Assembly: GCF_009905375.1 (NCBI RefSeq)
Contig: NC_133653.1
Location: forward strand, 58,292,673 to 58,356,672
Length of the DNA stretch: 64,000 bases
Source: Apium graveolens
Lineage: Eukaryota > Streptophyta > Magnoliopsida > Apiales > Apiaceae
Direction of reading: 5' to 3'
The notes beneath the pieces are model-generated. The model was not told the origin of the DNA. It was given only the letters and a program-made list of their open reading frames with translations, and searched no databases. Shown piece after piece: positions 22,201 through 33,950 of this stretch (position 1 is its first letter; each line of letters begins with the position of its first letter). Both the position numbers and the translations under genes were made by a program.

Positions 22201-23283
22201 TACCGGTGTTGTTTCGCGACTGATGATCGGGAACAATATGAAATATTATTGGTTCCAGTCTAAAATATGGTTTTCTAAATTGTTTTGATAATCATAGAAT
22301 AAATGATTTATCTACTATTTCTGTTTTGGATTAAAAATGAAATGCAGTTTTGATTCAGATTCTGATTTATGCTAATACTTATGTTGTTTAATATCAAAGG
22401 TGGTATTAATATAGATGATTGATGTTGACTTCAGTATGGAATGTTGTGAGCATCAAAGTTCGTATTGATATCTAATTTGATATGACAGCAAAATAAGTAT
22501 TAATATCAAGAGTTCGGTTTTGAGTAAAGTTTATGATTCATTCCATAATCATTGCTTCTTGTTATTGTTTACGATATTTTTGTAAACACTATTTTACGAG
22601 TTTTATTCTCGTCAAGATTCAAAGTGTTGCTAAAGCATTTCGCTCAAAAATATCAAAATGGTTTTGAATACAATTAAGGAATCAATTCTGGGGTTCCTCA
22701 ACTAAAATTTTATGATTTAGAAATTATGATTTTTAAATGTTCTGCGCTGAGGCAGATGTCGGTTTTTTTATCAAAACGACCCTATATATGTTATAATTAA
22801 CTTGCTGAGCATTTCTTCCGCTCATACTTGTCTATTTTCAAATTTAACCTCCAGTGAGGATTAGCTTGCGTTGTTTAGCTGCGAAATTCGAGGAAGCAAA
22901 GGAAAAGCTCTTGGAAGGTGGTTGGTCCAGGGTTTGCGGGCTAGTGTAAGTTTTATTGTGTAAAGTTGTTTATATTATATTATATTATAGTTGTGTTATT
23001 TTATAGTTGGGCCTAGTATACTTTTTTTCGAAGTTATACTAGCGGGTTAAGTTTTGAGATTGGTATTTGTTGAAAAGAGTTTTAAAATAAAGTGAAAAGT
23101 TATTTATGGAATTTGGATTCTTGTTTCTAGAACTGTAACCTTAAAAGATCTTGGATTAGTTTGGGGGTCATAAAATGATAAATATCTTCCGCTGGTATTT
23201 ATTTATTGATTAAACAGGTTAATTTGGATTGAGATTTCATAGTGACGACCAAATCCCTTGACCCCGGATTTGGGGGCGTTACA
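19253..23283 (+). repeat. LARD left LTR (4,031 bp)
   Basis: It starts TGTAATATCCCATATTTTC and ends GGATTTGGGGGCGTTACA. It contains no gene. A TATA-like ATATAAATAG lies at 19908-19917, preceded by two palindromic units and GATCCAAAA repeats. Compared with the right LTR it lacks about 35 bp (near 19537) and about 350 bp (near 19999); otherwise the two are closely similar. Confidence 0.93.
19790..19917 (+). promoter_or_regulatory. Palindromic U3 repeats and TATA box, left LTR
   Basis: TTACTTGGCGGCTAAGTAA (19790-19808) and TTACTTAGCGGCTAAGCAA (19832-19850) are 42 bp apart. Three to four GATCCAAAA-type units (19860-19890) and the TATA box ATATAAATAG follow. The same set is at 25113-25238 in the right LTR, where the first unit has perfect arms (TTACTTAG, CGG, CTAAGTAA). 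This is probably the transcription control region. Confidence 0.65.
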
Positions 23284-23286
23284 GGT

Positions 23287-23298
23287 TGGTATCAGAGC
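23287..23298 (+). other. LARD primer-binding site, tRNA-iMet
   Basis: TGGTATCAGAGC is complementary to the 3' end of initiator tRNA-Met, three bases after the LTR end. It sets the + orientation of the element. Confidence 0.92.
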
Positions 23299-24517
23299 TG
23301 AGGTTATAGTAAACTAGAAACGAGAGTGTGTAGGAGTGTGTATAGCTATATAAGGACGTTTGAGCTCATATTGAGTTTCTGTTGGACTATTGGATATAGT
23401 ACCAACGAGTAAGCTAAGATAGGTGCATTCATTTGAGATGGTTGTGTTCAGCTGGATGGAACTCCGGGAAGCTGCAAACTTCTATTGTGGAATCTGCCGA
23501 GACTACGATTCGGCGACGATGAAGATTATCGATATTCTTGTGAACGTGAAGAAGTGTCTAGAATCAGATGGCGAGTCAACTGAAGAGTTCAAATTGAAGA
23601 TAAATATTAAGACTTTGGCAATACTTTCTTTTTCTATAAATTCTTTGGACTTCTCTCAAAAAGAAATATCAGTTAGAAGACATAATCCCTAACACCAGTT
23701 TATTCATTTTGTGCCAGAATTTTATTCTCTGGACTTCAATTCCTTCAGAAATATCATTTTTGAAATCTTTTCAGTTTTATTCATTTGATTTTGATTTCCT
23801 TTGATACTCTTTTATGCTGACTGAGATGAACAACCCTATCTATAGGGGCCACAAGGTATACCTGTCTGTGTGATAGGAGTTGGATGGGACGCCATCACTT
23901 GTGTGTATTGTGAATATATGATGGTTAACAACCTTTAGTAGTGTCTTAATTTGGGCACGTAATACCAAGTTCATTTGATCATATTGATCTCTCAGTTATT
24001 CTTTTATTTCAACAATACTTTTTCTCAAATTCAGATCTTGGTCCCGTTATGGTATCAAATACTTTTTTTTGAATTCCATGATTTTATCATCCCAAATATT
24101 TGAAGGTATGCCAATCAAGTTAAGCTGAGTATCCTGGTCAAGTCAAAGTAAGGCGATGTGATGGAATTACAAAGGACGACAGTGGAATGCAATGCGATTA
24201 AAATATCAATGGCGTACAACGAAGTCGATCTGTTCCTTTATTTCTCTCTCTATCTCTCTTTCTTTTTCTTTCTCTTTCTCTCCATCTTTCTTTCTATTCT
24301 TCTTTCTCGCAATCGATAAAAGTAATTTTATTGAAGAGTTGGTCAAAGGAGGTGAGATGGAACAAGGTGCACAGTGAAGCTCCTGTAAAAGTTTTATTAT
24401 ACAAGGAATACAAGATCTATTCGAGATTTTGGAAAATTGAGATTATTTGGAAATGGAAAGTTGGCTAGAAGATCCCTTAGTTCTTTCTTCTGCTAATTCC
24501 GAGGACGGAATCCTTAT

Positions 24518-24529
24518 AAGGGGGTAGAT
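24518..24529 (+). other. LARD polypurine tract
   Basis: AAGGGGGTAGAT lies immediately before the right LTR start (TGTAATATCCC at 24530). It is the plus-strand primer site. Confidence 0.85.
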
Positions 24530-27500
24530 TGTAATATCCCATATTTTCAAATATTATTATTATTATTATTATTTAGAATTGTTTATGTGATTTTATGTGA
24601 ATTTTAGTGAATTATATGATAACTGGAATTGATATTTGGGTGTTTATATGTGATATTATTTGAGTATTTGAATTTCTATATGTCCAGAATAAAATATAGA
24701 TAATTGTGATATTTTTCTGGTAATTTTTGGAGTGTTGTATGATTTTATAATGATTTATGAATTATTAATTATTTCCTGAGTAATTACAAAATTATTTTAT
24801 AAAGCCGGGAATCGTCCAACTTCAACCGTTTTTGCGTTTTTATAACCCTAAACTCTTCCGAAAACTCCTTCCTAACCTAATCTGGTAATTCCGGACATTT
24901 TTCGTGTTTTGACTTTTTCGATCCGGATTACGGTTTGACCCGTGCGCGTCTCGGCGCAATATTTTCGAAACGATAGTTATTTCGATAAATCAACAAAACC
25001 CGTATTCTCGAGAGACGGGATATTTTTACATTATTTTCGTATATGGTGTTTTATGAAAAGCTCGGTTTTGATAATTATCCAATTTTGGTATTGAATTGTA
25101 TCATTTTTATAGTTACTTAGCGGCTAAGTAATCTATTTTGGGATCATTTTGTAGTTACTTAGCGGCTAAGCAACTAATTTAACGATCCAAAATGATCCAA
25201 AACGATCCAGAACGAACCAATATTCCGTAAATATAAATAGCCTATTTCTTATTTCCTTTATTTCGTTTATTCATTTGCAACCAGTAAAAATACCGTAAAT
25301 ACAGAGAAAATCCTAGAAAACCGATACGTTCCTGAGAATCAATCGTACAAACGAAGGCGTTATCGAACTCCGATTCGGGCGTGCAACATATCAAAACGAA
25401 GCTCTCGAAATCTTCTTTTTGAATCAATCATCTGTTTTTTCCCAGAAATCAAGGTAATTTTCTTATTTATTTATTTATATTCAAATTATTTGATAATTAA
25501 ATTATGAAAATTTGTTTTTTATGTTGTTGATTTGATTTGATGCTTCCATCGTGTAGATAATATGTTTCTGGTCAATTTGGTATATTATACTTCAAAAATA
25601 GAGTTCAGTATCATATAGAAATTAAGGTTTGATTTTCTAAAAATTATTTGCATAACTGTTCTTGGTGTTCTTGAAGAATTCTGAGAATCAAATCCAAATT
25701 TGAGGGTGATTCTGATTTCCAAATTTCAAGTATGAGTAACCCAAATGAATCGTAGATCACCCTCTACCATTTTATATCATCAAATCAATTCGAGGTTAGA
25801 TAATTTTTTAATTCGTAATTTTAGGGTTTATGTTCGATTTTGGGGTTTCTTGTATAAGGATTTTTGGCTTGTTTTGATGTTATGATTAGCTTTACATGAT
25901 TATTTACAATCGATTATTGATAATTTTATGCTTGTTCTATTGCTCGATGATTCTACCGAGTTCTTGAATTTTTTTGTTTTTTTAAATCGATTTTTCAATT
26001 TTATTTGGTGTTCTTGATTGTTTTTGATGGCCTGAATTGATTATGGATGATGTTAGCTTTATTTTGATACTGGAATCGCTGATTTTGGTTAAGAATTGCT
26101 CGAGTTCGTTTTATTCCGTTGAACTCGCCGGTTGTTCTTCGTTTTTAGCCGGAGAGTTTGATTCCGGCCCCGTTTGTGGCCACTATTTTGATTTTTAAGT
26201 TGTAGGAGTATTGTAGAATTACTCAGCATCAAAATCGAGTTGAAACCATGAAGAAATGGGGTTTCTGGAGTCGGGATGGTGTCGCCGGAATCGAGCCGGA
26301 CGTTGGCCGTATTCTGGACAATTCCAGATTCCGATGACTGGTTCGTCCTTTTCCGACAACCTCCCCACATGTTTCCCGCCGTTCAATCCAGGGTTGATGA
26401 CAACCCATAGTCCTGAAAATGATTCTATTTTTTTTATTTTAAAAATAATTCAGAATTTATTTCTTATTTCCAAAAAAATCATTTTCTTAAATTTTAAAAA
26501 TCATTTTCTTAATTCTTTTAAATTCCTAAAATTATTTTCTTTTAATATTTTGAAAATTCCATATTTGTTTTAATTATTTATAATTTGTTTTAATTATTTA
26601 TTTACAGATTTAATTAATTGGTTAATTCATTTAATCAATTAATTTTATTTATAAATAGTTAAATAAAATACAATTATTTATAAATAATTCAAATAAATCC
26701 TAAAAATTGTTTTAATCTTTTAAAAATTTATATTCTGGTATTTAAAAAATCAATTAATATTATTATTAATTGATTTATTCCTAATTATTCATATTTTGTT
26801 CATAATAAATAAACCGTTTGTCCGTTTAATACGAAACAAACGCCTCTAGACTCAGAAAAATATTCCTCTTTCAATTAAAATAATTTCGAGACTCAAATCC
26901 TTTTTTTCGAAAGGTCGCTTGTTTTACAAGTCATTCTGAGTCAATTATTGATCGATAAATCATGTTATTGACCCGATTTCAGTTTTAAACATACCGAGTC
27001 GAATGTTTTGATGAAGCAAGTCATATGTGATATGAATTATGTGATACATGACTTATATGATTATGTGTTTATATGTTATGTGAAATACATGTGTAAGTGG
27101 GTCAAGAGTCTTGTGTTTGACTGTTTTCTTTATGTGTGGGCTATCGTATGGGTAGACGGTAGGGTTTTGATGCGCAGTTCGTCGAGTAATTATCAATTAG
27201 ATGATTAAAGTGTATCTTTTAATTATAGATGCGAGTCTTTCAAGATGATCAGGACCAGATGGAATGGTATTGGGTATCTGGCTTCTAGCAATCGGAGGAA
27301 CATCATATCAGTGAGGTGTTGAAAAGAAGGACAGTGATGTTTTGAGAAAGAATGTCAGAATAGATGCGTCATTGCGAGTGTGACTAACTGCTAAAAAAAC
27401 CCAAAGGCAAGTATCCCTATCATCACTTATTGTTCAAGTGATATTTATTTTGAAGCTTATTATGCAAGTATTGCTTTCCCTATCCAGTTCGTAATAGATA

Positions 27501-28970
27501 CATGTTTTACATGTCGCTGAATTAAATGATTTTGTTTATGCAAGTACCCTCTGCTATTCTATGTTCAGAATAGTCAAGTGATTTTACTTATCCAATTATC
27601 GGATTTATAAATATTTTCGATTTGGAGAAAGATGATTTTGTTGCGAGAATTCCTGCCCAATTGAATGGGGGAATAAAATTATTTAGGATATCGATTGATT
27701 TGGCTCCTTTTTCAATAAAAAGGTTTTAAGATTGGAATGGTTACTGGTTACTGGTTACAGCGTAGGTGATCGAGATATCGGTCCAGCTATAATATATTTC
27801 AAGGCTAGTTATGCCTTTTATGGCGCCCAATATGTACCGTATGTCTTCGGGATACGGGTAGTACATATATTTACGGTATGGCTGCGGGATACCGGTGTTG
27901 TTTCGGGACTGATGATCGGGAACAACATGAAATATTATTGGTTCCAATCTAAAATATGGTTTTCTAAATTGTTTTGATAATCATAGAATAAATGATTTAT
28001 CTACTGTTTCTATTTTGGATTAAAAATGAAATGCAGTTTTGATTCAGATTCTGATTTATGCTGATACTTATGTTGTTAAATATCAGGTGGTATTAGTATA
28101 GATGATTGATTTCACTTCAGTATGGAATGTTGTGAGCATCAAAGTTTGTATTGATATCTAATTTGATATGACAGCAAAATAAGTATTAATATCAAGAGTT
28201 CGGTTTTGAGTAAAGTTTATGATTCATTCCATAATCATTGCTTCTTATTATTGTTTACGATATTTCCCTAAACACTGTTTTACGAGTTTTATTCTCGTCA
28301 AGATTCAAAGTATTGCTGAAGCATTTCGCTCAAAAATATCAAAATGGTTTTGAATACAATTAAGGAATCAATTCTGGGGTTCCTCAACTAAAATTTTATG
28401 ATTCTGCAATTATGATTTTTAAATGTTCTGCGCTGAGGCAGATGTCGGTTTTTTTTTATCACAACGACCTTATATATGTTATAATTAACTTGCTGAGCAT
28501 TTCTTCCGCTCATACTTGCCTGTTTTCAAATTTAACCTCCAGTGAGGATTAGCTTGCGCTGTTTAGCTGCGAAATTCGAGGAAGCAAAGGAAAAGCTCTT
28601 GGAAGGTGGTTGGTCCAGGGTTTGCGGGCTAGTGTAAGTTTTATTGTGTAAAGTTGTTTATATTATATTATATTATGGTTGTGTTATTTTATAGTTGGGC
28701 CTAGTATACTTCTTTTCAAAGTTATACTAGCGGGTTAAGTTTTGAGATTGGTATTTGTTGAAAAGAGTTTTAAAAGAAAGTGAAAAGTTATTTATGGAAT
28801 TTGGATTCTTGTTTCTAGAACTGTAACTTTAAAAGATCTTGGATTAGTTTGGGGTCATAAAATGATAAATATCTTCAGCTGGCATTTATTTATTGATTAA
28901 ACAGGTTAATTTGGATTGAGATTTCATAGTGATGACCAAATCCCTTGACCCCGGATTTGGGGGCATTACA
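24530..28970 (+). repeat. LARD right LTR (4,441 bp)
   Basis: It has the same ends as the left LTR (TGTAATATCCC...GGGGGCATTACA). It holds two segments missing from the left LTR: about 24818-24852, and about 25319-25670 just downstream of the TATA box (25229-25238). The palindromic units are at 25113-25131 and 25155-25173. No gene is seen. A TATATTATATTATATTATGG stretch near 28659 is a simple repeat. Confidence 0.93.
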
Positions 28971-29928
28971 ACCGGCCTCTCCCAACTCAGCTCTCCACGT
29001 TGCCCTGCTCGCCTGCGTCATGTCACCAGCATATGCCTGAGGAGCTGACCTTCCACCTGGCAGATGGTCATAAGAATATCCAAGCCCCTTAAGATCGGGC
29101 TTCCCACCATACCACTCCATCATATTTAATAGCGTCGAACTATCAATTGGGGCACTCGGTAGCTGCAGCTGCTCATGTGCGGGACAGTGAATGCCAACCG
29201 TCATACAAATCTTCGTCACAATGGACGCATAGGGTATAGAACCCGTAGTACTCCGTCGAAGAAACCTCAAAGTACCTTGATAGATAATCATCCCAAGATC
29301 CATATAGTGTCCTTAGAGAATCCCTCACAATAGACGTGCACGCTCCAGAGTAACATTATGCATGTGAGAAGATGGCATTATGTTAGCACAAATAAAAGAA
29401 TTCCATGCACGTGCAAACCTGTTCATGCACGAGGCAGGAAAAGTGGCATATTCGTTCATGCCCTTCTTGAACTTCCAATGAGTCTCGGGAACACACAAGG
29501 TAGCAACAATCAAATCCAAGTTAAACTCCTCCGGAGTCTTCTCATTCCAATTCTCCTATTCTGGCCTCCACTCGGGCTGCTCAATCGCCCTACGAATAAC
29601 CTCAGCACTATACTCCATCGTCATCCCCCTAACCACCGTGAAACCGTTCTTCTCCGCCTTAGGATTCGTATAGAACTCACACACCACACCCATGCACAAC
29701 AACGGGTGTCTCACAAAAAGTAAGCCAGCCAATCTCCAAGATCATCCCCAACAACTTACCATCTTTCCCAGATGGCAGAAAACCACGCTCCTTGGCTACA
29801 GGCTTCGAAAGTAGCCTCGTATACTCCGTTTCAGCCTCGGAAGTTGAAAACTTGGGCCTCACACCACCCGCACTCGAAGAATCAGTGGTGATGCTACTAA
29901 CTTGGGTTCGTTGTCTTTTTGGTGCCAT

Positions 29929-30293
29929 TGAGATTGAATAAGCTTGAGAGAATTAAGGTTTGCAAGAGAGATTTGTGTGTTTGAGATTTGAGAAGTGATG
30001 GAGGAGTTGGTGTATAAGTGTATGTATATATATGAGAATGGGAGAGAATTAGTTATGAAAAAGGAGTGGGAATTGATTGTGGGAATAATGGGAATAATGG
30101 GAATAATGGGTTTGATTTGGAGAGGGAAATTTGGGATACGGAAGAGTAAAAATCGGGTTTGAATTGATTTTTTATTGAAGTCCCCAATTTTCTGTTATTT
30201 TGCTGTCTTATATGTTTTTTCGACTTCAGTGACCCAGCGCGGCCGACCCGCCTGGCAGCGCGGGTGCTCCGTGCTTCTGGAAAACCAACGCGG
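29929..30293 (-). promoter_or_regulatory. Internal promoter of Athila extra ORF, copy A
   Basis: On the minus strand a TATATATA box (30025-30033) lies 97-105 bases before the ATG at 29928, with a pyrimidine-rich leader. Copy B keeps the same spacing (52571-52580 to 52474). Upstream lies a GC-rich patch (30235-30293) with CAGCGCGG-type words, continued after the Tekay-like insertion at 38984-39045. The same words occur upstream of the LTR TATA box (45770-45850). Promoter use is inferred. Confidence 0.55.
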
Positions 30294-33200
30294 TGTAACG
30301 GATGGGGAATTATGCTTGTTATATCGTATTAATGATAAATTATGTGCTTTATTATGTCATTTATGTGTAATTAACTATAAAACCCTAACTGTTACGTGTT
30401 TTGTGTATTCTGTATTATCTGAGTATTTTCAGGGTATTTTTCAGATATTTTATTTCGTATTTAAAGCCTTCATATCAAAAGTTATACGACCCGAACTATG
30501 TTTTAATAGATGATAATTCAAATAAAATAATTGGCCTTATTTTTCGTAGAACGGCTTGTACCATCGCGTTATTCTGAACATCTAGATATTTTATAAATTT
30601 TCTCGTTTCGCGAAAAATGACTTTTCCGGGCCCCTTTGGGTGTTAAAAACCCCACAAAAATTACATTTTTATTTTGTTTTAAATTACAGGACCTTCATTT
30701 ATACCATTTCCTTTTATTTTTGAATTATTCACAATTTTTGGGAATTTTTTGCATATATATTGTATATATAAACTATTTAAAAATTAAAATTTAATACTCA
30801 AAAATTATAAAATTAGGGGCCAATTAATTTTAAAAGATGTATAATTAGGGCCTTAATTTTAATTAGGAGTATTATTTTTCCTACTATAAACAGCCTAATT
30901 TTTATTTAATTATTATTAATTAATCACTAAAAATCAAAAAAATACCAAAATTCTCTGAAATTAGGGTTCTTGAGTTCGAGAATCAAATCGTGATTTTCAT
31001 TGATTCTATAAACCAAAAGGGGTTGTGTTTGTGCTCAATCTTCATCATTTTTCAAGCTCTATTCAACCCTGTAATCAAATCGAATCGAGGAGGTATGAAA
31101 CTCAAATTAGATTCTAGGTTTCATGAACAAATTTGGGTTTTTAATTTCTGGGGATTTTTGGATGTTCTTGATGGGTGCTATGTGCGTATATGTGCTAGTA
31201 TAAGTTATATACATCATCAATTTCATGCTCTATTTACAGGTTTGATCAATTTGAATTTTTAGGGTTTATACCCGTTTTAATTTAGGTGTTTTTGATTTGT
31301 TGATATTTGGATTATGAAACTTATATGGTTAGTTTTGTCCTGTTGAGTAGTGAATTTTAAGTATTTTTACATGATTTTCATAGTTCAGGATTGTTAGTAC
31401 GAGTTCGATGGGTTTTGGCCCATTTTTGGTTCGAGTTGAATGAGTTTATGAACTCTATGATGATTGTTGGTTTTGTTTGATGTAATGGATAGTTTCCTCG
31501 TGCTCTAAGCTTCGTTTTGATGTACAAAACATTGTGTTTTAAGTTCGGGTTAGTTAAAACGTGTTTTGGCCGGAGTTTTTGGTTGCTGATCACCGGAGAT
31601 GAAGTTTCGGTGATGTTATGGTCATGTTCAGGTCGGAGTTGGACTTAGGAAGGTGCAGGGATGGATTTGGGATCAAAAACGAAGTGGAATGGTACGTTTT
31701 TTGCCATGAACAGACGTGGCCGGATTCGGCCAAAGGCCGCCGGAATCTGGAAAATTTTCACAAACCGGTGGACCTTCAAGGTCGACTTGGTTGTGTTCTT
31801 CATTACCCGTTTGACCCGATTAATTAACTCGGTTTTGATCTGTTTTGTCAGAGATTTTGGTTCTGACAAATGTTTCTGGAAATTATTTTTATTTTTATTT
31901 TTATTAATTATAAAATTAATTTTTATTTATTTTACAAATTAATTAATTAATTATTTAATTAATTAATTTATATTATAAATAATTCCGAAATATTTTCTAA
32001 AAATCAGAATTATTTATTTCTCTAAATATTTATTATTTATTAATTATTTATAAATGATAAATTATTTTGATAATTAATCAAATTATTTTCTATAAATCTT
32101 AATAAATTCATTTTAATTCCAAAAATTATGGAAAATTCATTTTTAATTCTAATTTTTCCCCAAATAATTATTTAAACATATTGTTAGGGTTTAATAATTA
32201 GTGATAATTATTAATATTGAATAATAAATTGATTTATCTGTATTTATCTGATAATAATTGAACGGTTTATCCGATTTAAGCGAAACGAAAGCCCTCTGAC
32301 TCAGAAAAATGATATGTTTTCTTTAAAAATAGTATTAAATCTTAATTTCTTCTAGAAGCGAGTTGACTTTCGATATTTATTTACTTATAAGCCTTATTGC
32401 GTATAGAGACGAGTCCAATAAATCTCGAAAAATAGGAAACGAGTCAGATAATTCTCAATTAAGCGAATAGCGAGTCAATTTCAATTTTAATAATTATTTT
32501 AAACCTAGAATGACTATGTGAACTTAAGTGTTATATGAATTATGTGGTTAATCGAGTCTTATCTGTTTATAATTAGTATAGAAGTCAATAATACGCGTAT
32601 AGGTAGACGATAAGGGCTATGTGAAGTCGGTTTGAGACGCGATTGAGATACAGGATGACTAAATAAGCCTATTTCCTTGATAGAAGCAAAGCCAACGAGG
32701 CGAGTCGAGCCGGTGATAGAAGACGGTGAAGTACTTGGAGTAGATCGCGTGAAAGACAAGTTTTTCCCCTTTTCTAATTTCAGAATAGTGAAAATTACTT
32801 CAGATTTTTATCTTAATTGCACACTTATGATTTCTGTTCACAAACATTGATACACAATTATTATTCCTTAGTTTATATTTCATTTCGATTCCTGATTTCT
32901 CCTAATTCATTGAATCCTCCGTTCATATTCCAATTGTTATACATATATACACATATTTTGGTATATTCTGGGGTTGAAATATATCAAAGCATACTGATTG
33001 TTCCTGTTGCTCCTCTATAGACTAGATGGTGATGATTGGTATCAGGTTTACATTTGATCCTAAGGACCGGGACATAACCAGATCCTTGTGTTGGGCCGTA
33101 GAGCCTAGGTACCCGAATGGATCTATACATTGAGGTATGGATCTACACTGTATCCTGGCTGATCAGCAGGATATAGGTGCGAACTTGTGTCCAGTTTGGT

Positions 33201-33773
33201 TCGTTTGATAATCGCCGATAGTGGCCTTCGTTCTTTTCTCGCAAGGTTATATCATTACAGATATAACCAAATTATCGGTTCATTAACTTACTATAACACT
33301 GCTTATATATTGTGAACTTGTTGAGCAACTTATGGCTCCCCCTTTGTTGTTGTTATTCACCTATTGTTTTCAGTTTAAAAGGAAAATGAAACCTATCAGG
33401 ACTCGAGTGGTAAAGAATCGAATCAAGCCGCGGGACCCTCTCATAACAAAGGTGTTGATCCCAATTCAGGAGGAAAGCTTTGAGTTTCCTGAGCAGGTGT
33501 AGTGTAGATAGTTAACGAGTGTGTTTGAATAAATGAGAAAAGTAGTTTATAACTTGTTAGACAAGGGGTTATAATAAAGAGAGTTTGTAAGATTTTAAAT
33601 TTGGGTTGTAATAAAGTAGATTGTGGTTCTTGTTTTCATACTTCAACCTAAAAACATCCTGGTTAGTGTTAAAGGGATTAGATTTATATTTGTTTAATTA
33701 TTATACAGGTTGTACAAGTTTGGTGATTAGCTAGTAACCCCAGACTTATACCCCGGGTCTGGAGGGCGTTACA
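30294..33773 (+). repeat. Tekay-like 5' LTR (3,480 bp)
   Basis: It runs TGTAACGGATGG...GGAGGGCGTTACA. A TATA-like CTATAAACAG lies near 30884. No gene is seen; several AT-rich stretches (31890-32230) are simple sequence. It shares terminal sequence and short internal blocks (for example ATAGGTAGACG near 32600) with the LARD LTRs, which suggests common descent. Confidence 0.88.
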
Positions 33774-33777
33774 GGTT

Positions 33778-33789
33778 TGGTATCAGAGT
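33778..33789 (+). other. Tekay-like primer-binding site
   Basis: TGGTATCAGAGT has one mismatch at the last base to the initiator tRNA-Met site. It lies four bases after the LTR end. Confidence 0.88.
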
Positions 33790-33950
33790 TGTAGGTTATG
33801 TCCTTGAAAAAAGAACAATAGGATTAGCATAAGATAGGGAGATCATATAAGATAGGAATAATAGTGTTAGGGATTAGATAAGTCAAGGTTAGGAAGGTAT
33901 AAGTTTTAGGATTGCTAAGTGACCCTTTTATTTCCTTGTTATATTATCAG

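Larger units (their letters stand above)
23284..24529 (+). other. LARD interior, noncoding
   Basis: A tRNA-iMet primer site (TGGTATCAGAGC, 23287-23298) lies three bases after the LTR. No RT, integrase, protease or zinc-knuckle sequence is seen. A short open frame at 23423-23692 (89 codons, MHSFEMVVFSWMELREAANF) resembles nothing I recognise. A long CT-rich stretch (about 24237-24310) is a simple repeat. The interior ends with the polypurine tract AAGGGGGTAGAT at 24518-24529. Confidence 0.8.
19253..28970 (+). mobile_element. LARD-like nonautonomous Gypsy element with 4-kb LTRs
   Basis: Two large direct repeats, 19253-23283 (4,031 bp) and 24530-28970 (4,441 bp), both run TGTAATATCCC...TTACA. 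They flank an interior of only 1,246 bp with a tRNA-iMet primer site (23287-23298) and a polypurine tract, but no gag or pol. The flanks are ACCAG (19248-19252) and ACCGG (28971-28975), a 5-bp target duplication with one change. Copy B of the host Athila has uninterrupted sequence here, GGACCAGCCTCTCCC (47421-47435), which confirms the insertion. LTR ends and primer site match the Tekay-like element, its probable source of enzymes (inference). Confidence 0.93.
18980..29928 (-). pseudogene. Athila extra ORF after pol, copy A, split by LARD
   Basis: This is an ORF of about 410 codons in the env position. It starts MAPKRQRTQVSS at 29928 and ends ...GDDPDSE with stop at 18980-18982. The LARD-like element (19253-28970) splits it at about codon 318, so the exonic parts are 28976-29928 and 18980-19252. 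The N-terminal half resembles the 'putative plant transposon protein' domain seen in Athila relatives. The C-terminal part holds the Gln-rich SGSQQQQEEAQGS and an amphipathic stretch YRRLLWRMDVMHDIYSRFA. Further frameshifts are present near 29320 and 29680. Copy B (47150-52474) has the same ORF. The function is unknown; I see no membrane segment. Confidence 0.75.

Noticed and set aside
23423..23692. 89-codon frame in the LARD interior as a gene
   Set aside because: No recognisable domain, no start context and no relation to Gag or Pol. Chance open frames of this size are expected in 1.2 kb.
24237..24310. CT-rich stretch as a coding sequence (Ser/Phe/Leu-rich frame)
   Set aside because: Simple-sequence pyrimidine repeat; the predicted peptide is low complexity only.
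25319..25670. Missing 350 bp of the left LARD LTR as a spliced-out intron (retrocopy of a spliced RNA)
   Set aside because: The ends of the missing segment do not fit GT...AG, although a GTAATTTTC string lies inside it. A deletion or recombination is simpler.
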